DNA from: Bacillus sp. 491mf | GTDB taxonomy: Bacteria; Bacillota; Bacilli; Bacillales; Bacillaceae_G | DNA: 64,000 nt | Assembly: GCF_900112415.1 (NCBI RefSeq) | Contig: NZ_FOLV01000019.1 | Location: forward strand, 1 to 64,000 | Reading direction: 5' to 3' | In this document: piece after piece, positions 33,415-40,351 of the stretch | Layout: every line of letters begins with the position of its first letter | How positions within the stretch are numbered: position 1 is the stretch's first letter | Position numbers and translations under genes: made by a program | The notes under the pieces: model-generated | Database searches by the model: none | The model's input: only the letters and a program-made list of their open reading frames with translations | Told to the model about the DNA's origin: nothing

Positions 33415-33468
33415 GTTAATCAAACGTTTGTTTAAATGGTATTTCGTTTAAACAAACGTTTGATTAAC
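33415..33468. repeat. 54-base perfect inverted repeat with nested CAAACGTTTG palindromes
   Basis: Two 22-base arms (33415-33436 and 33447-33468) are exact reverse complements around a 10-base loop. Each arm contains the palindrome CAAACGTTTG, so it looks like two inverted copies of a TetR-type operator. No regulator gene is present beside it. The next 258 bases up to dgkB hold only a further hairpin. Confidence 0.7.
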
Positions 33469-33726
33469 TGACAAAGATAAGGGAAATGCTGTCATGTTAA
33501 GTTTGGTAAGATAGTTGCAAAAAGCTTCTAATAATGATAAATCTAAATTTAGAGAGAATTTTTTCATCATATGAAATAAATAGCACCTTAATGTGAAAAA
33601 TGAAGTTATATAGCTTCGTGAGAGTGAAAAATGGAAGGAGGGTATGCATAGGAATGCTAAGTAAATACTTAGCGGCTATTCCTTTCCCTTTTTTGATGAA
33701 TGAGGGTTTTCCTGTGCTAATATTAT
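33469..33726. other. Non-coding stretch before dgkB
   Basis: I see no convincing gene here. At 33651-33686 AGGAATGCTAAGTA can fold back on TACTTAGCGGCTATTCCT as an imperfect hairpin followed by TTCCCTTTTTTG, so it may terminate a short transcript. The stretch may be the remains of a deleted gene, but nothing recognisable is left. Confidence 0.4.
33715..33723 (+). promoter_or_regulatory. Extended -10 element directly before dgkB
   Basis: TGCTAATAT ends only three bases before ATG 33727. If used, transcription would start at or just after the start codon. Confidence 0.4.
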
Positions 33727-34629
33727 ATGAAACGAGCAAGAATTATTTATAATCCAACTTCTGGTCGTGAGTTGTTTAAGAAAAACTTACCGGAAGTACT
33801 GCAAAAATTAGAACAAGCAGGATATGAAACATCATGTCATGCGACAACAGGTCCTGGAGATGCAACTGTGGCAGCGAGACAAGCGGCAGAGCGTAAGTTT
33901 GATGTTGTTATCGCAGCAGGCGGCGACGGTACATTAAATGAAGTTGTAAATGGGTTAGTTGGAAATGACCATCGTCCAAAATTCGGAATTATTCCAGTTG
34001 GAACAACAAATGACTTTGCTAGGGCGATTGGTGTACCTCGTACAATTGAAGAAGCCGTTGATATCATTTGTGCTGGTCAAACGGTACCTCTTGATCTTGG
34101 AAGAGCAAATGATACATACTTTATTAATATTGCAGGCGGTGGCCGCATAACTGAATTAACATACGAAGTACCAAGTAAATTAAAAACAGTACTTGGACAA
34201 CTTGCTTATTATTTAAAAGGTATTGAAATGTTACCATCTTTACATCCAACATATGTAGAAATTGAGTATGATGGAAAAATATTACGAGAAGAAATTACAA
34301 TGTTTTTAATTACAAATACACGATCAGTCGGTGGCTTTGAAAAAGTAGCGCCGTATGCTTCTATTAATGATGGTTTATTTGATTTGTTAATATTAAAAAA
34401 AGGATCGATTGCAGACTTAATTAAAGCAGCGACACAAGCGCAGCGCGGCGAGCATATCAATAATCCGAAAGTGCTATATACACAAGCAAATCGAATTAAA
34501 GTACATTCAACAGAAAAATTAATGATTAATTTAGATGGTGAATATGGCGGAGATGCACCGATGGAGTTTGAAAATATGTATCACTGTTTGGAATTATTTG
34601 TTCCAGAACAGCAGGAAACTACCTTGTAA
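33727..34629 (+). CDS. dgkB: Diacylglycerol kinase DgkB
   Basis: DgkB phosphorylates diacylglycerol released by lipoteichoic acid synthesis, returning it to phospholipid synthesis. The 300-residue protein starts MKRARIIYNPTSGRELFKK and has the nucleotide loop AAGGDGTLNEVVNGL (about 63-77) and PVGTTNDFARA. ATG 33727 matches the family start, and a TAA stop lies in frame nine bases upstream, so no earlier start exists. No Shine-Dalgarno is visible at a usable distance. Confidence 0.94.
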   Translation: MKRARIIYNPTSGRELFKKNLPEVLQKLEQAGYETSCHATTGPGDATVAARQAAERKFDVVIAAGGDGTLNEVVNGLVGNDHRPKFGIIPVGTTNDFARAIGVPRTIEEAVDIICAGQTVPLDLGRANDTYFINIAGGGRITELTYEVPSKLKTVLGQLAYYLKGIEMLPSLHPTYVEIEYDGKILREEITMFLITNTRSVGGFEKVAPYASINDGLFDLLILKKGSIADLIKAATQAQRGEHINNPKVLYTQANRIKVHSTEKLMINLDGEYGGDAPMEFENMYHCLELFVPEQQETTL

Positions 34630-34645
34630 GAGGTAGTTTTTTTTG
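34617..34645 (+). terminator. Terminator of dgkB
   Basis: ACTACC and GGTAGT enclose the stop codon region and are followed by eight T. Confidence 0.85.
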
Positions 34646-34658
34646 TGAAGAATGGGAA

Positions 34659-34780
34659 ACCGCCTTTTTTAGATGGGTGAGAGCGTTTGGCCGCACGTGG
34701 AAGCGGTCAGTGCCCTTTTCTACTTAAAACAAAAGGAGGAAACAAATAGCGTCCATGATGTATTTGCATAGTAAGTATAT
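34659..34780 (+). repeat. bcr1-like repeat, degenerate copy
   Basis: CGCCTTTTTTAGATGGGTGA, GAGCGTTTGGCCGC and GAAGCGGTCAGTGCCC are kept. The right half is shortened, ending near TTTGCATAGTAAGTATAT. Confidence 0.65.
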
Positions 34781-34809
34781 TGAAAAATTAAAAGGACTCG
34801 AAAACGCTT

Positions 34810-34823
34810 TGTAATCGTTTACA
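34810..34823 (+). promoter_or_regulatory. cre-like site upstream of the cysteine desulfidase gene
   Basis: TGTAATCGTTTACA agrees with the CcpA consensus TGNAARCGNWWWCA at all but one position. It lies 297 bases before the start codon. Confidence 0.4.
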
Positions 34824-34835
34824 TATCATGGTACT

Positions 34836-34891
34836 ATTAAATTGTAATAATAATAAATTATTACGATAATTTATTATTATTACAATTTAAT
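34836..34891. repeat. 56-base AT-rich perfect hairpin
   Basis: Two 26-base arms are exact reverse complements around the tetraloop TACG. Apart from one G or C per arm the stem is all A and T. It lies in the 490-base stretch between dgkB and the cysteine desulfidase gene. No gene family or named element was recognised. Confidence 0.8.
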
Positions 34892-35119
34892 ACAGGTGGT
34901 ATTGGAGAATGAAACATTATTACAGCAATACTATCCGTTCGTTACATTTCTTTCGAAGGTAGTGGAAGAAAATTGTAAAGTGGCCAAAAATGTTATAAAT
35001 ATCTGAACCAACTATATACCGTTATTTATAGAAGATTAAAGATGAAAACAATTAATTGTTTGCGAAAACTTGTTCATTATTTTACATAATGAGTAGTTGA
35101 AAGACAGGAGGGGTAATTT

Positions 35120-36400
35120 GTGAACAAGAATAGTATGTTACGTGTGTTAGAGAAAGAATTAGTCGTTGCTTTAGGGTGTACAGAACCAGTGTCGATTGCG
35201 TTAGCCGCAGCTACTGCAAGAGATTATATGAAGGGTGACATACAGTCCATCGAAGTATTTGCAAGTACAAATGTTATTAAAAATGCAATGGCGGTTGGTA
35301 TACCAGGAATGAAGGCTACGGGAATTGACTTTGTTGCTGCTTTAGGTGTGTTAGCCGGAGATAGTAAAAAAGGTTTAGAAGTGTTAGCTGGAGTTTCAGA
35401 AGAAGATGAAGAACAAGCAATCTCTTTAGTAGAAGCGGGGCAGGTGTCTGTAGAATTAGCAGATACGTCTAAAAAGCTATACATTGAAGTGAAGCTTACG
35501 ACTGACGCGGGATATACAAGAGTTATTATTTATGATAATCACACATTTATCGCATTAGTAGAAGCGAATGGAGAGCTTGTTTATAAGAATGGATGTGGAA
35601 ATACAAACTTTTCCACTTCTGAAGAAGAACGTGATGAACTAACGATTCCGGAAATATATGAATTTGTTACGACTGTAGATGTAATGGAATTGGCACTTGT
35701 AAAAAAGAGTATTGAACTGAATCGTAATGTGGCATTAGATGGTCTGTCGAATGAATATGGCTTACAAGTTGGAAAAACATTAAAGGCAAATGTATTAAAA
35801 GGAATTCTATCAGATGATTTAACAACTCATGCGATGGCGTTAGCAGCTGCTGGTTCAGATGCGCGTATGGCGGGTTCGACAATGCCAGTAATGGCTAACT
35901 CAGGAAGCGGTAATCAAGGGATTGCCGTAACGATGCCTGTAGTAGCTGCAGGTGAGAAATTGAATGCTTCTGAAGAAGAGTTAATTCGTGCTGTTACGTT
36001 AAGCCATTTATTAGCGATTTACATTAAAAATCAATTTGGGCGTTTGTCTGCACTTTGCGGTGTAACAGTTGCTGGTGCAAGTGCATCGGCTGCTATTACG
36101 TATTTATTAGGCGGAGATATTGAAAAGATAAAGTATGCCATCCAAAATACACTTGGAAATGTAACAGGGATGCTTTGTGACGGAGCAAAAGCAGGATGTG
36201 CGATGAAAGTAGCAACTTGTTCAAGCGCAGCTGTACAATCTGCACTGTTAGCCTCACAAGGAATGTGTATCTCTGCTACAGATGGATTTATCGAAACAGA
36301 TGTTGATAAAACAATCGAGAACTTTTGCCGATTAGGAAATGAAGGTTCACCGAATATGGATAAGATCATGCTAGAGATGATGATTAATAAAAGAAAATAG
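35120..36400 (+). CDS. L-cysteine desulfidase (CyuA / UPF0597, YhaM family)
   Basis: The family breaks L-cysteine into pyruvate, sulfide and ammonia with an oxygen-sensitive Fe-S cluster. The 426-residue protein has the signatures ALGCTEPVSIALAAATARD, SGSGNQGIAVTMPVV, MLCDGAKAGCAMKVAT and FCRLGNEGSPNMDK. The conserved cysteines fit cluster ligands. Start is GTG with GGAGGGG upstream. A strong terminator follows, so it is a single gene. Confidence 0.88.
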   Translation: MNKNSMLRVLEKELVVALGCTEPVSIALAAATARDYMKGDIQSIEVFASTNVIKNAMAVGIPGMKATGIDFVAALGVLAGDSKKGLEVLAGVSEEDEEQAISLVEAGQVSVELADTSKKLYIEVKLTTDAGYTRVIIYDNHTFIALVEANGELVYKNGCGNTNFSTSEEERDELTIPEIYEFVTTVDVMELALVKKSIELNRNVALDGLSNEYGLQVGKTLKANVLKGILSDDLTTHAMALAAAGSDARMAGSTMPVMANSGSGNQGIAVTMPVVAAGEKLNASEEELIRAVTLSHLLAIYIKNQFGRLSALCGVTVAGASASAAITYLLGGDIEKIKYAIQNTLGNVTGMLCDGAKAGCAMKVATCSSAAVQSALLASQGMCISATDGFIETDVDKTIENFCRLGNEGSPNMDKIMLEMMINKRK

Positions 36401-36442
36401 TAGTGATGTATCACCGTGGATGTTATTCATAATCAAATGAAG

Positions 36443-36490
36443 AAAAACGCCATTCTTTCTATAGAATTATAGGAAAGGATGGCGTTTTTG
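36443..36490 (+). terminator. Terminator of the cysteine desulfidase gene
   Basis: AAAAACGCCAT with an extension pairs with ATGGCGTTTTT through a roughly 20-bp stem with two small mismatches. Confidence 0.85.
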
Positions 36491-36698
36491 TATGTAATTG
36501 CTCAAGTTTTTCCATAACCATCTAAAATTATTTTTCGGTTCATACATTTCACTTCCAGTTTTCTTTATTCCCAGCGTTAATGAATATTTGCGGAGGTGAA
36601 CTTAAAAATTGAAATATCAAATCATTAAAATCTGGAGGTAGCTGAGTAGTTATGAAAACGGATGAATTGACAAAGATTTATATGTAGGATTACACTCA

Positions 36699-36726
36699 AA
36701 CTATTCAATTAATTAATTGAATAGTT
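36699..36726. promoter_or_regulatory. Perfect 28-bp palindrome, probable ArsR-type operator
   Basis: The arms AACTATTCAATTAA / TTAATTGAATAGTT are exact. A TTGACA lies at 36667-36672. The palindrome ends 13 bases before the start of an ArsR-type pseudogene, the usual place for its operator. Confidence 0.6.
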
Positions 36727-36739
36727 CGGGGGATTTTAC

Positions 36740-36850
36740 ATGCTTAATGAACGAAGTTTAAAAGATTTATAATATCAAGAGTTTGCAAGAGTAGGAAAAA
36801 GTTTATCTAGCCCAAAGCGGTTGGAAATTACGTTATTTACGAACTAGCTG
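36740..36850 (+). pseudogene. ArsR-family regulator, N-terminal remnant with stops
   Basis: After GGGGGATTTTAC and ATG 36740 the frame reads LNERSLKDL, a stop, then YQEFARVGKSLSSPKRLEIT. This is the N-terminal helix region of ArsR repressors (the EFARVGKxLSSPKRLEIL pattern), and further stops follow. The DNA-binding helix and the rest are missing. The MFS gene follows after a short gap and was probably its target. Confidence 0.75.
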
Positions 36851-36899
36851 ATATAGCTGTTACGTTTTAATCAGCAAGATGTAAAGAAGGTGTTCATAA

Positions 36900-38174
36900 A
36901 TGTTCGATAAAGCACAAGATTCAATCGAGAGTTACATAACTTCTCCAGAAAAGCTAAAAAAATTATATAGAAGAGTGTTATTCGTTGTGAGCCTATCACA
37001 GATTTTCGGCGGGGCTGGTTTAGCGGCGGGAATTACTGTAGGTGCCCTGTTAGCACAACAAATGCTTGGAACTGATGCCTATGCAGGAGTTCCAGCAGCT
37101 TTATATACTTTAGGTTCAGCATGCGCAGCTTTAATTGTAGGAAGACTTTCTCAACGTTATGGACGTCGGACAGGTCTCGCAACCGGTTTTATTGTCGGCG
37201 GACTCGGTGCAATTGGAGTTGTGATTGCAGCCATGATGAATAATATAATTCTATTATTTGCTTCTCTATTGATTTATGGTTCAGGTACAGCAACAAATTT
37301 ACAAGCTCGTTATGCTGGGACTGACTTAGCGAATAAAAAACAACGAGCAACTGCTATTAGTGTTACGATGGTTATGACAACATTTGGAGCTGTTGCAGGG
37401 CCAAATTTAGTGAATATTATGGGAGATTTTGCTCTTTTTATTGGAGTTCCAGCACTTGCAGGTCCATTCATTTTATCAGCTACAGCATTTATCTTAGCAG
37501 GTATTGTACTGTTTATTATGCTTCGCCCAGATCCATTAGATATTTCCAAAAAGATATTAGCTTATAAAAAGGAATTTGAGTATGAAAATGATTCAAATCC
37601 CGTTGATAAAGCAGTAAATAAAAGAGGTCTTGCGGTCGGTGCCACAATTATGGTTCTTACGCAAATTGTAATGGTTGCAATTATGACTATGACACCGGTT
37701 CATATGAAACATCATGGTCATGGTTTAACTGAAATCGGAATTGTGATTGCGTTTCATGTAGGTTCTATGTATTTCCCCTCACTTGTCACAGGTGTTCTTG
37801 TAGATAAAATAGGTCGAACAGTCATGAGCATAGCTGCTGGTACTACATTGTTATTTGCTGGTTTATTAGCAGCATTCGCGCCGATGGATTCAATGGTTCT
37901 ATTAGTACTTGCTCTTTCTTTACTTGGATTGGGCTGGAATTTTGGTTTAATCAGTGGTACAGCTCTAATCGTTGATTCTACGGATCCTTCAACACGTGCA
38001 AAAACGCAAGGAACACTCGATGTTTTTATTGCACTAGCAGGGGCTTCTGGCGGTGCTCTTTCAGGAATAATAGTAGCGAATACAAGTTATGCTACATTAG
38101 CTTTGAGCGGAGGGTTTTTATCTTTAATTCTCATACCTGTTGTGATTTGGTCCCATAAAGGCAGAGAACAATAG
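36900..38174 (+). CDS. MFS transporter
   Basis: The 424-residue protein has about 12 membrane segments. The family loop between helices 2 and 3 is seen in LIVGRLSQRYGRRTGLATG, with a second one at GVLVDKIGRTVMSIAAG. The first 35 residues are cytoplasmic and charged. AAGAAGGTG precedes the ATG. The substrate is unknown. The decayed ArsR-type regulator upstream suggests it was once inducible and may now be unregulated by that route. Confidence 0.85.
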   Translation: MFDKAQDSIESYITSPEKLKKLYRRVLFVVSLSQIFGGAGLAAGITVGALLAQQMLGTDAYAGVPAALYTLGSACAALIVGRLSQRYGRRTGLATGFIVGGLGAIGVVIAAMMNNIILLFASLLIYGSGTATNLQARYAGTDLANKKQRATAISVTMVMTTFGAVAGPNLVNIMGDFALFIGVPALAGPFILSATAFILAGIVLFIMLRPDPLDISKKILAYKKEFEYENDSNPVDKAVNKRGLAVGATIMVLTQIVMVAIMTMTPVHMKHHGHGLTEIGIVIAFHVGSMYFPSLVTGVLVDKIGRTVMSIAAGTTLLFAGLLAAFAPMDSMVLLVLALSLLGLGWNFGLISGTALIVDSTDPSTRAKTQGTLDVFIALAGASGGALSGIIVANTSYATLALSGGFLSLILIPVVIWSHKGREQ

Positions 38175-38182
38175 GGTTTTAG

Positions 38183-38445
38183 GATAAAGTGAAACTTTAA
38201 TCAGTAGGGGGGGTTCTTCATCCCCTACTGATTATTAGTTGAACCAATCGGCTTTTACGGGCAGTTATTCCCCAGCTATCTTCCTTAGAAAAGCGGAAGC
38301 GGCTCGCTCAGAATCGCAGGACGTTGGAGCCCAAGACGGAGAGGCGCTTTTTGCCTCGTCCGAGGGGGCGAAACGACCGGAGATTCTAGCCGCTAGAGCT
38401 GGACAACGATTCTCTCTCAATCTTGAGGTGGGGGTAGTTCAATCT
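38183..38445 (+). repeat. Two-hairpin intergenic element, copy A, carrying an inner insertion
   Basis: Starts GATAAAGTGAAACTTTAATC, then an 11-bp hairpin (ATCAGTAGGGG / CCCCTACTGAT, 38200-38232), CAATCGGCTTTTACGGGCAG, and ends CAATCTTGAGGTGGGGGT. The minus-strand copy at 47265-47428 has the same order. About 120 bases of foreign, GC-rich sequence (38285-38406) interrupt it. An apparent 69-codon frame here is not a gene. Confidence 0.8.
38285..38406 (+). repeat. GC-rich short repeat nested in copy A
   Basis: Runs from TTAGAAAAGCGGAAGCGG to CTAGAGCTGGACAA, with an inner fold around GAGGCGCTTTTTGCCTC. It is far more GC-rich than its surroundings. It resembles short AAAAGCGGAAGCG...GCTGGAC repeats found across Bacillus and Geobacillus; this likeness is from memory. 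Confidence 0.6.
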
Positions 38446-38520
38446 TAAAATATTAGTAGTTTAAAAACTTAGCCTGATGGGCGTGTAACGGTACCACATA
38501 TAGATAGAAATCTTTTTGGT

Positions 38521-38563
38521 AAGTCATTAAAGACTTGAAATAAGTCTTTAATGACTTATTTTT
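38521..38563 (+). terminator. Perfect hairpin upstream of gabT
   Basis: AAGTCATTAAAGACTT and AAGTCTTTAATGACTT form a perfect 16-bp stem with a 5-base loop and ATTTTTG after it. It isolates the gab promoter from upstream transcription. Confidence 0.85.
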
Positions 38564-38572
38564 GTGTCAAAA

Positions 38573-38599
38573 CGTACGAAAACATAAGAGAATCGTACA
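38573..38599. promoter_or_regulatory. Candidate activator site before the gab promoter
   Basis: CGTACGA and TCGTACA form an inverted repeat separated by 13 bases, just upstream of the sigma-54 promoter. It may bind the enhancer-binding regulator encoded downstream; this is inferred from position. Confidence 0.4.
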
Positions 38600-38607
38600 T
38601 TTATAAG

Positions 38608-38624
38608 TTGGCACACATCTTGCA
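38608..38624 (+). promoter_or_regulatory. Sigma-54 (SigL) promoter of gabT
   Basis: TTGGCAC-N5-TTGCA matches the -24/-12 consensus with the GG and GC doublets 12 bases apart. It lies 39 bases before gabT. Confidence 0.88.
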
Positions 38625-38662
38625 TTATAAAAAGCAAATGACTAAAAGAGGTGGAAGATATT

Positions 38663-40024
38663 ATGAAAACAAATTTTGCGAAAGTAAATCAAAATATTCC
38701 GGGTTCAAAAGCAGCTTCATTATTTGAACGCCGTCAAAATATTGTCCCAAGAGGAGTAAGTAATGGCATTCAAACATTTGTTCAATCGGCTCAAGGGGCA
38801 CTTGTGACAGATGTAGATGGAAATCAATTTATCGACTTTGCGGGGGCAATCGGTACAATTAACGTCGGACATTGTCACCCGGCCGTTACAGAAGCTCTTC
38901 ATAAGCAAATCGATCAATATATCCATACAGGTTTTAACGTAATGATGTATGAGTCGTATATTGAATTGGCAGAAAAGCTAGCTACGCTCGCACCGGGTAA
39001 CTTTGATAAGCAAGTTTTGTTTTTAAATAGCGGGGCTGAAGCGGTTGAAAATGCAGTGAAAATTGCTCGTAAGTATACGAAACGAACAGGGATTATTGCC
39101 TTTACAAAAGGATTTCACGGCCGCACATTAATGACGATGACAATGACAAGTAAAGTAAAGCCATATAAAAATGGATTTGGTCCATTTGCACCAGAAGTTT
39201 ATAAAGCGCCATTCCCTTACGAATATCGCCGTCCAGCTGGATTAACAGAAGAACAATATGAAGATTTCATTATTGAAGAATTTAAAAACTTCTTAATCAC
39301 AGAAGTTGCACCAGAAAGTATTGCTGCTGTTGTGATGGAGCCTGTACAAGGAGAAGGCGGTTTTATCGTTCCTGGTAAAAAGTTTGTAAAAGAAGTACAC
39401 CGTTTATGTGCTGAAAATGGTATTTTGTTCGTTGCTGATGAAATTCAAACAGGATTTGGCCGTACGGGTAAATATTTTGCGATTGACCATTACGATGTCG
39501 TACCGGATTTAATTACGGTATCGAAATCGCTAGGGGCGGGTGTACCAATTAGCGGTGTAATTGGCCGAAAAGAAGTAATGAATGAGGCTGCGCCAGGTGA
39601 ACTAGGCGGAACGTATGCTGGAAGTCCATTAGGATGCAGTGCTGCATTAGCGGTTCTTGAAGTAATGGAGAAAGAAAATTTAAATGAAAGAGCTGTGCAT
39701 ATTGGAAAAGTAGTGATGGATCGTTTTCAGCAAATGGCTGAAAAATATGAATGCATTGGTGATGTTCGCGGACTAGGGGCGATGTGTGCCTTTGAATTAG
39801 TGAAAGACAAAATGACGAAAGAACCGAATAAAGAACTAGCTACTAATCTTATTGCAGAAACAAATAAGAGAGGTTTGCTGCTATTGACGGCAGGTGCGTA
39901 TGGAAATGTCGTGCGCGTTTTAATGCCGCTTGTGATTACGGATGAGCAGCTTGAAGAAGGGCTTATGATTTTAGAGGAGTCGCTTCAGTCTTGTTATGGG
40001 AAAGTAGATAAAGCACACGTGTAA
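38663..40024 (+). CDS. gabT: 4-aminobutyrate aminotransferase
   Basis: GabT moves the amino group of GABA to 2-oxoglutarate, giving succinate semialdehyde. The 453-residue class III aminotransferase shows LNSGAEAVENAVKIAR, FHGRTLMTMTMTSK, ADEIQTGFGRTGK and the PLP lysine in TVSKSLGAGVPISG. ATG 38663 has GAGGTGG upstream; a GTG four codons earlier overlaps that site. It opens the GABA locus with the activator gene and gabD downstream. Confidence 0.94.
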   Translation: MKTNFAKVNQNIPGSKAASLFERRQNIVPRGVSNGIQTFVQSAQGALVTDVDGNQFIDFAGAIGTINVGHCHPAVTEALHKQIDQYIHTGFNVMMYESYIELAEKLATLAPGNFDKQVLFLNSGAEAVENAVKIARKYTKRTGIIAFTKGFHGRTLMTMTMTSKVKPYKNGFGPFAPEVYKAPFPYEYRRPAGLTEEQYEDFIIEEFKNFLITEVAPESIAAVVMEPVQGEGGFIVPGKKFVKEVHRLCAENGILFVADEIQTGFGRTGKYFAIDHYDVVPDLITVSKSLGAGVPISGVIGRKEVMNEAAPGELGGTYAGSPLGCSAALAVLEVMEKENLNERAVHIGKVVMDRFQQMAEKYECIGDVRGLGAMCAFELVKDKMTKEPNKELATNLIAETNKRGLLLLTAGAYGNVVRVLMPLVITDEQLEEGLMILEESLQSCYGKVDKAHV

Positions 40025-40162
40025 AAACTTCTTTCTTTTAGGTGGGCGAGAGGGTCTGGCCGCGCGTAGTAGCGGTCATGGCTTGTTTCTGCCGCATGCC
40101 ATGTTTAAAACATAAGGATGAAGCGAGTGAGGGTTATGTAGTGTTCTGCGAGGCCACACTTG
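40024..40162 (+). repeat. bcr1-like repeat after gabT
   Basis: Contains TTTTAGGTGGGCGAGAGGGT, AGTAGCGGTCATGGC, TTCTGCCGCATGCCATG and GTTATGTAGTGTTCTGCGAG. It fills much of the 327-base gap before the regulator gene. A -10-like TATAAT lies beyond it at 40221-40226. Confidence 0.7.
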
Positions 40163-40351
40163 AAGCTGTTTAAATTGCGATTTAAAAACTTGTTTGCCAC
40201 TGTTCCTATGCTCCCTGTTATATAATGATAAGAAAGCATTATATAAATTGGACGTGTTTGCATATTATGCCTATTAAAAGGTAAACCCTGCGGTGTTTTG
40301 AGACAGGGTTATGAAACTTTTAAAATATTTAAACCTCAGGGAGTGACTGGG

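Noticed and set aside
33497-33739. 80-codon minus-strand frame before dgkB
   Set aside because: It overlaps the dgkB start, shows no family pattern, and has no clear ribosome site; the region looks non-coding.
34909-34962. 17-codon frame after the AT-only hairpin, with AGGTGG upstream
   Set aside because: It is too short and without a recognisable peptide pattern; mentioned only as a possible leader.
38239-38448. 69-codon open frame on the plus strand
   Set aside because: It lies wholly within the two-hairpin element and its GC-rich insertion, has no ribosome site and no recognisable protein pattern.
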